Assembly: GCF_900162695.1 (NCBI RefSeq)
Contig: NZ_FUIH01000007.1
Coordinates: 3,221,414-3,285,413, forward strand
DNA: 64,000 nt
Source: Virgibacillus siamensis
Lineage (GTDB): Bacteria; Bacillota; Bacilli; Bacillales; Amphibacillaceae
Direction: 5' to 3'
A program made the translations under genes and the position numbers. Positions 56,841 through 64,000 of this stretch are shown one piece after another. The notes beneath the pieces are model-generated. The model saw only the letters and a program-made list of their open reading frames with translations. It ran no database searches and was not told the origin of the DNA. Position 1 is the first letter of the stretch. Each line of letters starts with the position of its first letter.

Positions 56841-57725
56841 GTGAAGGATTATTTGGTTAAAGCAACAACATGGGATGGAATGGTACGTGCATATGCAGCA
56901 ACAACAACGAATACAGTGGAAGAATCCAGAAGACGCCAGGACACATATGCAACTGCATCAGCTGCTCTTGGGCGGACGGTCACCATCACAGCTATGATGG
57001 GAGCTATGCTGAAAGGTGATAATTCACTGACTGTTAAAGTGGAAGGGAACGGACCAATTGGTGTAATCGTCGCAGATGGCAATGCAATCGGTGATGTCCG
57101 CGGATATGTCACAAACCCTCATGTTGATTTTGATTTGAACGCAAAAGGCAAGCTTGATGTTGCCAGGGCCGTGGGAACGGAAGGAAATATCGGTGTCGTA
57201 AAAGATTTGGGCCTCAAAGATTATTTTACAGGGCAGGTGCCAATTGTTTCAGGAGAAATCAGTGAAGACTTTACGTATTACTTTGCAAACTCCGAGCAAA
57301 TCCCATCTGCAGTAGGCGCTGGCGTTCTTGTTAATCCAGATCAGTCTATCCTGGCTGCGGGCGGATTTATTGTACAGGTGATGCCTGGTGCTTCTGAAGA
57401 ATTAATTGCAGTCCTGGAGGATAAAATTCAAAACTTCCCAGCCATTTCAACCTTGATCAGAGAAGGAAATTCACCCGAACAAATTTTGGAGCGCTTGTTT
57501 GGTAAGGACGAAGTGAAAATTCACGAAACACTACCGGTACAATTCAAATGCAAGTGTTCAAGAGAACGGCTGGAAAATGCAATAATGGGTCTTGGTTCAG
57601 AGGAAATTCAGAAAATGATTGATGAAGATCATGGTGCAGAAGCTACGTGCCATTTTTGCAATGAAAAATATCACTTTACAGAAAATGAACTTGAAACACT
57701 GAAACATTCTGCCAATGGAAAGTGA
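56841..57725 (+). CDS. hslO: Redox-regulated chaperone Hsp33
   Basis: Holdase activated by oxidation of its zinc centre. 294 residues with a GTG start at 56841 (MKDYLVKATTWDGMVRAYAA), after AAAAGGAG. Conserved core includes GPIGVIVADGNAIGDVRGYV, GILV-type AGVLVNPDQSILAAGGFIVQ, and the redox switch CKCS (about residues 236-239) plus CHFC (about 269-272). It lies between coaX and yacD as in B. subtilis. Confidence 0.97.
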   Translation: MKDYLVKATTWDGMVRAYAATTTNTVEESRRRQDTYATASAALGRTVTITAMMGAMLKGDNSLTVKVEGNGPIGVIVADGNAIGDVRGYVTNPHVDFDLNAKGKLDVARAVGTEGNIGVVKDLGLKDYFTGQVPIVSGEISEDFTYYFANSEQIPSAVGAGVLVNPDQSILAAGGFIVQVMPGASEELIAVLEDKIQNFPAISTLIREGNSPEQILERLFGKDEVKIHETLPVQFKCKCSRERLENAIMGLGSEEIQKMIDEDHGAEATCHFCNEKYHFTENELETLKHSANGK

Positions 57726-57736
57726 AAGGAGTTTCT

Positions 57737-58633
57737 ATGAAAAGGAATTTTCTGTTTGGAGTAATTGCAGTTCTGATTATTACCAATATTGCGACGCTTT
57801 TATTTTGGCGGACGGATAAAAATGTTGTCTTTGAAGATGGTAATACAGAAATCGACAGCCGGGAACCGGTGGCAACAATTGATCATAAAAAGATTAAATA
57901 TGAAGAATGGATGAACGCATTACGTGAAAATTATGGAAGAGAACAGTTGCAGCGCATGATTGACAGAGAAGTGGTTCTGCAGCTTGCTGCGGAACAAGAC
58001 ATTGAAATAAGCGAAAAAGTTATTTCCCGGGAAATATCCTTGCTTACAACAATGCAGGGTGTGATGTCGGAAAAGGAAACAAAGGCAAGGGAAAAACAAT
58101 GGCGAAAAGACATCCTTTACCGTTATCAGCTTGGTGCGCTGCTGACTTCAGATGTTTCTGTTCCAGAAAAGAAAATTCGTGAATACTATAAGGATTATCA
58201 TGATCAATATAATTTTAAAGCATCCATACAATTGTCGCATATTGTCGTACCCGATCGCCAAACTGCTGGAAAAGTTATGAATGAGCTTGAGAAAGGGTCA
58301 TCATTTGAGTTGCTCGCGAGGGAATATTCACATGATGATGAAACAAAAAAGGATGGCGGATATCTCGGTTTCTTTGTTGATTACAGTAAATTTCTTCCGG
58401 ATGGTTATGCAAAGAAAGCCATGAAGCTGAAGGAACGGTCCTACAGTGAACCATTTAAAAGCGGAGGTCATATGGCTATTATTTATCTTCACCGAAAACT
58501 TCCGGATATAAAATTTTCATACGAGGAGATAAAGCCTTACATAAAACGGGAGCTGGCGCTTGGCAAAACAACTAAAAACCTGGATGCAAAAGTACTTTGG
58601 AATAAACTGGACATTGATTGGGTATATGAATAG
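57737..58633 (+). CDS. yacD: PpiC-type peptidyl-prolyl isomerase YacD (membrane anchored)
   Basis: 298 residues. An N-terminal membrane segment (FLFGVIAVLIITNIATLLFW, residues 4-23) places the rest outside; no lipobox Cys is seen. A SurA/PrsA-like N-domain is followed by a parvulin domain (about 155-245: LSHIVVPDRQTAGKVMNELE, FELLAREYSHDDETKKDGGYLGFF). Probably an extracytoplasmic foldase related to PrsA. ATG 57737 has AAAGGAG five bases upstream; the earlier GTG would add four residues. Confidence 0.9.
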   Translation: MKRNFLFGVIAVLIITNIATLLFWRTDKNVVFEDGNTEIDSREPVATIDHKKIKYEEWMNALRENYGREQLQRMIDREVVLQLAAEQDIEISEKVISREISLLTTMQGVMSEKETKAREKQWRKDILYRYQLGALLTSDVSVPEKKIREYYKDYHDQYNFKASIQLSHIVVPDRQTAGKVMNELEKGSSFELLAREYSHDDETKKDGGYLGFFVDYSKFLPDGYAKKAMKLKERSYSEPFKSGGHMAIIYLHRKLPDIKFSYEEIKPYIKRELALGKTTKNLDAKVLWNKLDIDWVYE

Positions 58634-58661
58634 TAACCGGGTTAAGGGTGTTTCCTTTTCC

Positions 58662-58690
58662 TTGACATTTTTAGGCGTTAAACATACATT
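58662..58690 (+). promoter_or_regulatory. Sigma-A promoter of cysK
   Basis: TTGACA and TACATT with 17-bp spacing. CymR control is known for B. subtilis cysK; I did not identify a convincing CymR site here. Confidence 0.7.
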
Positions 58691-58732
58691 ATAAATAAAC
58701 CTATAAAAATACTTGGATTTAGGAGGATGAAC

Positions 58733-59659
58733 ATGCGGGTTGCTGAAAATATTACTGGTCTGATTGGGGAAACCCCTATTGTGAAATTGAACGGTTATGC
58801 TGATGAAGGCAGTGCAGATGTTTATTTGAAGTTGGAAGCGATGAATCCTGGAAGTTCGGTTAAAGACAGAATTGCATTGGCAATGATTGAGGCTGCTGAA
58901 AAAGAAGGTGCCCTTAAAGCCGGAGATACCATTATTGAACCAACCAGCGGAAATACCGGCATTGGCCTGGCAATGGTTGCAGCGGCAAAAGGTTACAAAG
59001 CTGTTTTGGTAATGCCTGATACGATGAGTAAAGAACGCCGTAATCTGCTTCGTGCTTATGGTGCTGAACTTGTACTAACACCAGGTTCTGATGGCATGAA
59101 TGGAGCAATTAAAAAGGCGGAAGAACTGAAAGATGCTAACGGTTATTTTATGCCGCAGCAATTTAATAATGAGGCAAATCCGGAAGTACATGCCCGGACA
59201 ACAGGTAATGAAATTGTGAAGCAGATGAGCGACGGTCTGGACGGATTTGTTTCCGGAATAGGTACGGGCGGCACAGTTACCGGTGCCGGAAAAGTATTGA
59301 AGGAAAACTTTAAGGATATTAAAGTGTATGCAGTTGAGCCGGAGGATTCGGCAATTCTTTCCGGGGGCTCTCCAGGCCCGCACAAAATTCAGGGTCTTGG
59401 TGCCGGTTTTGTACCGAAAGTGCTTGATACGGACGTTTATGATGAGGTAATCCGGATTTCCAATGATGAAAGTTTTGAAGCTACACGCGAAGCTGCCAAG
59501 CTCGATGGAATCCTTGGCGGTATTTCATCCGGGGCTGCAATAGCAGCAGCCAAAAAAGTAGCCAAAAAACTCGGCAAAGGTAAAAAAGTGCTGGCTGTTC
59601 TTCCGGATAACGGGGAGCGTTACCTTTCCACTCCATTGTTTCAACAAGACGAACAATAA
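58733..59659 (+). CDS. cysK: Cysteine synthase A (O-acetylserine sulfhydrylase)
   Basis: PLP enzyme making cysteine from O-acetylserine and sulfide. 308 residues with ATG 58733 (MRVAENITGLIGETPIVKL); the ATG at 58727 directly abuts GGAGG and is too close. Schiff-base Lys in NPGSSVKDRIAL (about 43), PTSGNTGIGLAM (about 70), GIGTGGTVTGAGKVL (about 178) and GILGGISSGAAIAAA. In B. subtilis CysK also acts with CymR and could do so here. Confidence 0.97.
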   Translation: MRVAENITGLIGETPIVKLNGYADEGSADVYLKLEAMNPGSSVKDRIALAMIEAAEKEGALKAGDTIIEPTSGNTGIGLAMVAAAKGYKAVLVMPDTMSKERRNLLRAYGAELVLTPGSDGMNGAIKKAEELKDANGYFMPQQFNNEANPEVHARTTGNEIVKQMSDGLDGFVSGIGTGGTVTGAGKVLKENFKDIKVYAVEPEDSAILSGGSPGPHKIQGLGAGFVPKVLDTDVYDEVIRISNDESFEATREAAKLDGILGGISSGAAIAAAKKVAKKLGKGKKVLAVLPDNGERYLSTPLFQQDEQ

Positions 59660-59676
59660 TCAGAGCGGATTCAAAT

Positions 59677-59709
59677 GACCGGCGTCAGCTTAGATGCCGG
59701 TCTTTTTTC
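59677..59709 (+). terminator. Terminator of cysK
   Basis: Stem GACCGGC/GCCGGTC, then six T. Confidence 0.9.
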
Positions 59710-59814
59710 GTTTGATAGCAGAGGTCAACATCATGGGTTTGGCAGGACTTCCGCTTTTGTTTTCGCTATGATACGATAGTAGTCGTATAAATCGGTTGGA
59801 AAGAGGGTATCTGG

Positions 59815-60648
59815 ATGAAGCTGCTGACAGATTCGAAGACATATGATTTGATGGAACGAACATATATTATGGGTATTTTGAATGTGACACCCGATTCATT
59901 TTCTGATGGTGGTAATTATACTGAAATCGATCAGGCGGTGAATCATGCTGTTGCTATGGAACGTGCGGGTGCTCATATTATTGATATTGGCGGGGAGTCA
60001 ACGCGCCCTAACCATGATCCGGTATCGGAGGAAGATGAAATTGCACGGCTTGTACCTATTATCCGCAAAGTAAAGGAAAATGTGCATGTACCTATTTCAG
60101 TGGATACGTATAAAGCGGAAACTGCAAGACAAGCTATCAAGGCCGGTGCTGAAATTATTAATGATATATGGGGGGCAAAGAAAGAGCCTGCCATTACCAA
60201 AGTTGCAGCAGAATATAATGTACCTATTATTTTAATGCATAATCGTACAAATAAAGATTACACGTCAATCATTGATGATATGAAGAAGGATTTAAGGGAG
60301 AGCATTGCGATTGCCAAAGATGCGGGCGTGCGTGAAGAAAATATCATTCTTGATCCGGGCGTTGGATTTGCTAAAACAGCGGAAGATAATCTTGTCGTAA
60401 TGAATCATCTCGATAAATTTCAAGAACTTGGTTTCCCGATTCTTTTAGGTACTTCGCGAAAGACATTTATCGGCAAAATCCTTAATGTTCCTCCCGTTGA
60501 ACGTGATAATGGGACAGGGGCAACTACTTGTCTCGGTATTTCCAAAGGAGCGCAAATTATCCGGGTTCATAATGTGGAACTGCATGTCGAATTGGCAAAA
60601 ATGATGGATGCCATGCTTGGAAAGAAAGGGGCGGTTTCCATTGGATAA
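59815..60648 (+). CDS. folP: Dihydropteroate synthase
   Basis: Joins p-aminobenzoate to the dihydropterin in folate synthesis; sulfonamide target. 277 residues: MGILNVTPDSFSDGG (about 16), HIIDIGGESTRPNHDPV (about 58), ISVDTYKAE, EIINDIWGA, ILDPGVGFAKT and LLGTSRKTFIGKI. ATG 59815 after AGAGGGTATCTGG. It heads a folP-folB-folK-yazB cluster; the pabB, pabA and pabC genes that precede it in B. subtilis are not here. Confidence 0.97.
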   Translation: MKLLTDSKTYDLMERTYIMGILNVTPDSFSDGGNYTEIDQAVNHAVAMERAGAHIIDIGGESTRPNHDPVSEEDEIARLVPIIRKVKENVHVPISVDTYKAETARQAIKAGAEIINDIWGAKKEPAITKVAAEYNVPIILMHNRTNKDYTSIIDDMKKDLRESIAIAKDAGVREENIILDPGVGFAKTAEDNLVVMNHLDKFQELGFPILLGTSRKTFIGKILNVPPVERDNGTGATTCLGISKGAQIIRVHNVELHVELAKMMDAMLGKKGAVSIG

Positions 60649-61006
60649 AATAATGCTTAATCAAATGGAGTTTTACGGGTTTCACGGGCTTTATCCGGAA
60701 GAAAATAAGCTCGGCCAGCGTTTTTATGTAAATACCGAACTTATGCTTGATTTAACAAAATCAGCCACAACTGATGATATGAAAGATTCCATTGATTATG
60801 GGGAAGTATATGAATGTGTCAAAGGTGTAGTGGAAGGGTCTCCCAAAAATTTGATTGAAGCAGTTGCAGAGGACATTTCCGTTGAACTTTTCCAGCGGTT
60901 TACACAGCTGCAGGCGTGTACAATCAGGGTGATAAAACCGGACCCTCCGATACCTGGTCATTATCAGTCTGTAGGGGTTGAAATATTTCGGGAGCGCAAG
61001 CAATGA
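60641..61006 (+). CDS. folB: Dihydroneopterin aldolase
   Basis: Cleaves dihydroneopterin to 6-hydroxymethyl-dihydropterin. TTG 60641 gives MDKIMLNQMEFYGFHGLYPE and 121 residues, aligning with B. subtilis FolB; AAAGGGGCGG is upstream. EENKLGQRFYVN holds the catalytic Glu, SIDYGEVYECVK the Tyr, and VIKPDPPIPGHYQSVGVEI the conserved Lys/Pro end. It overlaps the folP end by eight bases and folK by four. Confidence 0.95.
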   Translation: MDKIMLNQMEFYGFHGLYPEENKLGQRFYVNTELMLDLTKSATTDDMKDSIDYGEVYECVKGVVEGSPKNLIEAVAEDISVELFQRFTQLQACTIRVIKPDPPIPGHYQSVGVEIFRERKQ

Positions 61007-61515
61007 CACAAGCTTTTTTGGCATTGGGAACCAACATAGAACCACGGCAGGAACATTTGAGACAGGCGATTCATCAGTTGGGTGATCAGAATCATATTGA
61101 AATCGTGAACCAATCTTCGGTCTATGAAACGGTTCCTGTCGGGTACAGGGATCAGAGCGATTTTTTGAATATGGTTATTGAAATAAATACGGTGCTTTCA
61201 CCGGCGGAACTTTTGGACTTTTGTCAGTCAATTGAACAGAGTCTCGGAAGAAAGCGAAAAATTCGTTTTGGTCCACGTACAATTGACCTTGACATTTTAA
61301 TATATAATCAAGAAAATAGAAAAACAGAACGACTGATAATTCCACATCCGCGGATGCATGAACGTGCATTTGTGCTTGTGCCATTAAATGAAATTGCAGC
61401 GGATCTGCCATTATCCAGTGGGAACAGGACAGCTTCGGACTATTTGGCAGCACTTCCAGACAGCGACATAAAGGATGTAAGACGATGGACGGAAAACGAC
61501 TTGGCAGACGAATAA
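61003..61515 (+). CDS. folK: 2-amino-4-hydroxy-6-hydroxymethyldihydropteridine pyrophosphokinase
   Basis: Activates hydroxymethyl-dihydropterin with ATP for folP. 170 residues: AFLALGTNIEPRQEHLRQAI, YETVPVGYRDQSDFLNMVIE, GRKRKIRFGPRTIDLDILIY (metal Asp pair about residue 97) and IPHPRMHERAFVLVPLNEIA. ATG overlaps the folB stop. Confidence 0.97.
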   Translation: MTQAFLALGTNIEPRQEHLRQAIHQLGDQNHIEIVNQSSVYETVPVGYRDQSDFLNMVIEINTVLSPAELLDFCQSIEQSLGRKRKIRFGPRTIDLDILIYNQENRKTERLIIPHPRMHERAFVLVPLNEIAADLPLSSGNRTASDYLAALPDSDIKDVRRWTENDLADE

Positions 61516-61706
61516 GAGCCTTCAGAAAGTTAAAAGGACATACACAGGTCAGCCTGGCTAATGCGCTGGAGATTCCGATTATTACATTGGGCAACGTTGA
61601 ACGCGGCAAACAGCAAGCGAATGATGAAATGCTGGATGCAATTGCGGAAAAGCTGAATATATCGAAACATGAATTGATTTTGAGTGATGAACAGAAGGAA
61701 CACTAA
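61485..61706 (+). CDS. yazB: Small XRE-type helix-turn-helix protein YazB
   Basis: 73 residues; a single HTH domain (RRIRAFRKLKGHTQVSLANALEIPI, then ITLGNVERGKQQANDEMLDAIAEKL). Its targets are unknown. The start lies within folK (31-nt overlap), so it is translated with the folate genes, as in B. subtilis. Its stop TAA overlaps an ATG of the dusB remnant. Confidence 0.92.
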   Translation: MDGKRLGRRIRAFRKLKGHTQVSLANALEIPIITLGNVERGKQQANDEMLDAIAEKLNISKHELILSDEQKEH

Positions 61707-61824
61707 TGTTCAGGCTGGTAGCGAATCATTTTGGTCTTGTAGTGGATCCGTATGGAAGCATGCGAAAAACAGTTCGATATTATAAGTAATGCCCAGGTAA
61801 CAGAAGCAGAAAATAGAGCTTCAT
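61706..61824 (+). pseudogene. dusB: Decayed C-terminal remnant of tRNA-dihydrouridine synthase (dusB)
   Basis: In one frame from 61706 the translation reads MFRLVANHFGLVVDPYGSMR, then KTVRYYK, stop (61787-61789), CPGNRSRK, stop (61814-61816). The parts SMRK, YYK and PGN line up, stops included, with the DusB C-terminal pattern EMRKH..WYLKG..GN.. that I recall from B. subtilis YacF. The position between yazB and lysS is exactly that of yacF (dusB). The rest of the roughly 330-codon gene is gone. The 27-codon start-to-stop ORF has a TAATG overlap with yazB and could still be translated, but needs no function. Alignment was done by eye on a short segment. Confidence 0.45.
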
Positions 61825-61827
61825 AAT

Positions 61828-61862
61828 CGGGAAATCTGCCAGTTTGCTGCTGGCAGATTTCA
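61828..61862 (+). terminator. Hairpin ending the folate operon
   Basis: Stem AAATCTGCCAG/CTGGCAGATTT with a 7-9-nt loop, followed by CATGTTT; a weak T run. Confidence 0.6.
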
Positions 61863-61983
61863 TGTTTCATAGCGGGGAAAGGGCTTTAAGGATGAAACAA
61901 GACCCATTTTTCTTTATACTTATATATAATTGGACGAATGGAACGGTGTCCGGTCATTTAAAAAAAGTAATGGAGTGATAATA

Positions 61984-63465
61984 GTGTCAGAAGAATTGAA
62001 CGAACATATGCGGGTTCGCCGGGAGAAACTGGATTCTTACAGGGAACAGGGAGTAGATCCTTTTGGCGGTAAATTCAACCGAACACACCTTGCTGAGGAT
62101 TTAATCGCCAAGTATGACCAGTTCTCCAAAGAAGAACTGGAGGAAAAAACAGATAAAGTTACAATTGCCGGACGTGTAATGACCAAACGCGGAAAAGGAA
62201 AAGCCGGATTTGGACATGTGCAGGATTTGAGCGGACAAATTCAGATTTATGTACGGAAAGATACAATCGGAGAATCAGCTTATGAAATTTTTAAATCCGT
62301 CGACATGGGCGATATCGTTGGGGTAACTGGTGTCATGTTCAAAACAAAAGTCGGGGAATTGTCCGTTAAGGCAACTGAATTCACCCTGTTAACGAAATCG
62401 TTGCGTCCGCTGCCGGAAAAGTACCACGGTCTGAAAGATATTGAACAGCGTTATCGTCAACGCTATTTGGACTTGATTACAAATATGGACAGCAAGGAAA
62501 CGTTTGTGCTGCGCAGTAAAATTATTCAATCAATGCGCCGCTATCTTGACGAAATCGGTTATTTGGAAGTAGAAACACCTATGATGCACGGAATTCCGGG
62601 TGGTGCTTCAGCACGCCCATTTGAAACACATCACAATGCCTTGGATATTCCTCTCTATATGAGGATAGCAATCGAACTGCATTTAAAGCGCCTCATTGTA
62701 GGCGGAATGGAAAAAGTGTACGAAATCGGCCGTGTGTTCCGTAACGAAGGTGTTTCCACCCGCCATAATCCCGAATTCACCATGATGGAACTGTATGAAG
62801 CTTACGCTGATTTCCATGATGTTATGACATTGACCGAAAATTTGATTGCACATATTGCTACAGAGGTTCTCGGAAGTGCCGTTGTAAACTATGGGGATTA
62901 TGAAGTGAATCTGATACCGGAATGGAAACGACTGCACATGGTTGATGCAGTTATGGAATATACAGGTGTGGACTTTTGGCAGAAAATGAGTGACGAAGAT
63001 GCAAAAGGCCTGGCAAAAGAACACGGCGTTCAAATTCAGGATACGATGACATTTGGTCACATTGTTAATGAATTCTTTGAACAAAAAGTGGAAGAGAAAT
63101 TAATACAACCAACATTTATATATGGTCATCCTGTTGAAATTTCACCACTTGCCAAACTGAATTCTGAGGATGATCGGTTTACAGACCGATTCGAATTATT
63201 TATCGTCGGCAGGGAACATGCAAATGCCTTTAGTGAATTGAATGATCCGATTGATCAGCGTGAACGCTTTGAACAGCAGGTGAAAGAACGCGAACAGGGA
63301 AATGATGAAGCACAGTTGATGGATGAAGACTTTCTGGAAGCACTGGAATATGGTATGCCTCCAACAGGCGGTCTAGGAATTGGAATTGACCGTCTTGTGA
63401 TGTTATTGACTAACTCTCCATCGATTCGCGATGTACTGCTCTTCCCTCAAATGCGTAATAAGTAA
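61984..63465 (+). CDS. lysS: Lysyl-tRNA synthetase (class II)
   Basis: Charges tRNA-Lys. 493 residues with GTG 61984 (MSEELNEHMRVRREKLDSYR) after ATGGAGTGATAATA; an upstream in-frame start lies before the ribosome site. An N-terminal OB-fold anticodon domain (AGRVMTKRGKGKAGFGHVQD) is followed by class II motif 1 (about 190), motif 2 (VFRNEGVSTRHNPEFTMMEL) and motif 3 (GMPPTGGLGIGIDRLVMLL). TATAAT at 61925-61930 may be its -10, but the -35 is poor. Last gene before the rRNA operon, as in B. subtilis. Confidence 0.97.
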   Translation: MSEELNEHMRVRREKLDSYREQGVDPFGGKFNRTHLAEDLIAKYDQFSKEELEEKTDKVTIAGRVMTKRGKGKAGFGHVQDLSGQIQIYVRKDTIGESAYEIFKSVDMGDIVGVTGVMFKTKVGELSVKATEFTLLTKSLRPLPEKYHGLKDIEQRYRQRYLDLITNMDSKETFVLRSKIIQSMRRYLDEIGYLEVETPMMHGIPGGASARPFETHHNALDIPLYMRIAIELHLKRLIVGGMEKVYEIGRVFRNEGVSTRHNPEFTMMELYEAYADFHDVMTLTENLIAHIATEVLGSAVVNYGDYEVNLIPEWKRLHMVDAVMEYTGVDFWQKMSDEDAKGLAKEHGVQIQDTMTFGHIVNEFFEQKVEEKLIQPTFIYGHPVEISPLAKLNSEDDRFTDRFELFIVGREHANAFSELNDPIDQRERFEQQVKEREQGNDEAQLMDEDFLEALEYGMPPTGGLGIGIDRLVMLLTNSPSIRDVLLFPQMRNK

Positions 63466-63482
63466 TAAATGGTTAAATGTAT

Positions 63483-63515
63483 CCCGCGCCACTCCAGAGT
63501 GGTGCGGGTTTTTTA
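63483..63515 (+). terminator. Terminator of lysS
   Basis: Stem CCCGCGCCACT/AGTGGTGCGGG (one wobble), then six T. Confidence 0.9.
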
Positions 63516-63601
63516 AGGGGTGCAATGTTCATTTTCTGTATTATTAAATGGCGCAATACCGGGGCTGGATAAAATACCCAAAAATTTAAGGTTATTTTCT
63601 A

Positions 63602-63630
63602 TTGATTTCAGGGAATAATCATGGTACATT
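63602..63630 (+). promoter_or_regulatory. Possible upstream promoter P1 of the rRNA operon
   Basis: TTGATT and TACATT with 17-bp spacing, 93 bp before P2; tandem P1/P2 spacing of this order is usual in Bacillus rrn operons. The remaining bases between lysS and this element show nothing I can support. Confidence 0.45.
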
Positions 63631-63694
63631 AGATATCGTTGCGCTTGGATAGGCAACCGAATCAATCTTTCAAAAAAACATTTCAATAAAGTTG

Positions 63695-63723
63695 TTGACA
63701 TTGTTTGCTGAAGATGGTATATT
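63695..63723 (+). promoter_or_regulatory. Main promoter P2 of the rRNA operon
   Basis: Consensus TTGACA and TATATT with a 17-bp spacer, about 165 nt before 16S. Confidence 0.9.
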
Positions 63724-63759
63724 AATTAGGTCGCTGTTTTGAGGCGACAATAAATTATT

Positions 63760-63887
63760 TGCTCTTTGAAAACTGAACAAAATAACCAGTATGTCAAGCG
63801 AAACAGGACAAAAGCAAATGCTTTTTCCCTGGATTCAATTTTAAAGCTAAGACTTAAACCTATGGTTGATTGATGTCAATCATAGAC
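63760..63887 (+). other. rRNA leader with boxA-like element and processing stem
   Basis: TGCTCTTTGAAAACTGAAC at 63760-63778 is the usual Bacillus rrn leader boxA (NusB/S10 antitermination) sequence. A hairpin CTATGGTTGA/TCAATCATAG follows at 63860-63885, just before 16S. Confidence 0.8.
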
Positions 63888-63889
63888 AA

Positions 63890-64000
63890 ACTTTTGGAGA
63901 GTTTGATCTTGGCTCAGGACGAACGCTGGCGGCGTGCCTAATACATGCAAGTCGAGCGCGGGAAGCAGACGGAAGCCTTCGGGTGGAAGTCTGTGGAACG
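63890..64000 (+). rRNA. 16S ribosomal RNA, first ~110 nt
   Basis: GAGAGTTTGATCTTGGCTCA, then GGACGAACGCTGGCGGCGTG and CCTAATACATGCAAGTCGAG identify the 5' end of Bacillales 16S rRNA, cut by the window. The start is placed by comparison with B. subtilis and is uncertain by a few bases. The base at the M position of primer site 27F is T. The GCGCGGGAAGC stretch in variable region 1 is what I remember for Virgibacillus/Lentibacillus relatives. Confidence 0.97.

Noticed and set aside
61863..61983. T-box riboswitch upstream of lysS (and likewise 22439-22520 upstream of metG)
   Set aside because: No T-box core sequence or specifier stem-loop can be seen and the leaders are short.
63513..63701. 62-codon minus-strand ORF between lysS and rrn
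   Set aside because: It crosses the predicted rrn P1 promoter, has no ribosome site and no recognisable sequence.

Overview
The window is a low-to-moderate GC chromosomal segment from an endospore-forming member of the Bacillaceae, most likely from the halophilic/halotolerant Virgibacillus-Lentibacillus-Oceanobacillus group. This rests on four things: near-complete gene-order agreement with the origin-proximal dgk-to-lysS region of Bacillus subtilis (recalled from memory), a full set of sporulation genes, a ProP-type osmolyte transporter, and intergenic repeat types I associate with that group. The assignment is inference; no database was searched.

Layout. 1-1330 holds dck (cut by the left edge) and dgk on the minus strand, separated by a hairpin-rich dispersed repeat. 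1.5-9.1 kb is an accessory block relative to B. subtilis: tRNA-Arg(CCT), an unrecognised protein, a ProP-like symporter, acsA under a perfect cre, flavohemoglobin hmp divergent from a sigma-B type yfkM, and yaaI. 9.2-13.7 kb carries tadA, the large SRP RNA, dnaX, ebfC, recR, yaaL and bofA. 13.7-21.9 kb carries a ZIP transporter, gin, yaaO, tmk, darA, holB, ricT, yabA, yabB, yazA and rsmI. 21.9-32.5 kb carries abrB, metG, tatD, yabE, rnmV, ksgA, yabG, veg, sspF, ispE, purR and spoVG. 32.7-41.3 kb carries glmU, prs, ctc, pth, fin, mfd and spoVT. 41.6-46.7 kb carries yabM, yabN, rqcP, yabP, yabQ, divIC and yabR. Then come tRNA-Met (minus strand), spoIIE, yabS, yabT, tilS, hprT, ftsH, coaX, hslO, yacD, cysK, folP, folB, folK, yazB, a decayed dusB remnant and lysS. 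The window ends in an rRNA operon promoter and the first ~110 nt of 16S rRNA.

Function. Housekeeping modules (replication clamp loader, recombination, tRNA and rRNA modification, precursor synthesis, folate, cysteine) alternate with sporulation genes, many of which have a recognisable promoter of the expected class: sigma-H (spoVG), sigma-F (gin, fin), sigma-G (spoVT), sigma-K (yabG), and a Spo0A-type sigma-A promoter with 21-bp spacing (spoIIE). abrB has tandem Spo0A boxes just downstream of its start site. Stress control is visible as sigma-B promoters at ctc and yfkM, and a three-hexamer WalR-type site at yabE.

Most unusual observations. (1) The Shine-Dalgarno sites of yabP and bofA, both sporulation genes downstream of vegetative operons, lie in perfect inverted repeats whose loop contains a sigma-E-like -10 element. 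Read-through mRNA should therefore be translationally silent and the sporulation transcript open. (2) Four unrelated tandem arrays share a ~21-bp period, each just downstream of an intrinsic terminator. (3) A composite nested repeat acts as a terminator between acsA and hmp, and an internally deleted relative lies upstream of ctc. (4) A two-stop remnant of dusB sits in its ancestral place between yazB and lysS. Genes expected from the B. subtilis order but absent: yaaH, xpaC, yaaN, yaaR, yabJ, pabB/pabA/pabC, intact dusB and tRNA-Glu.
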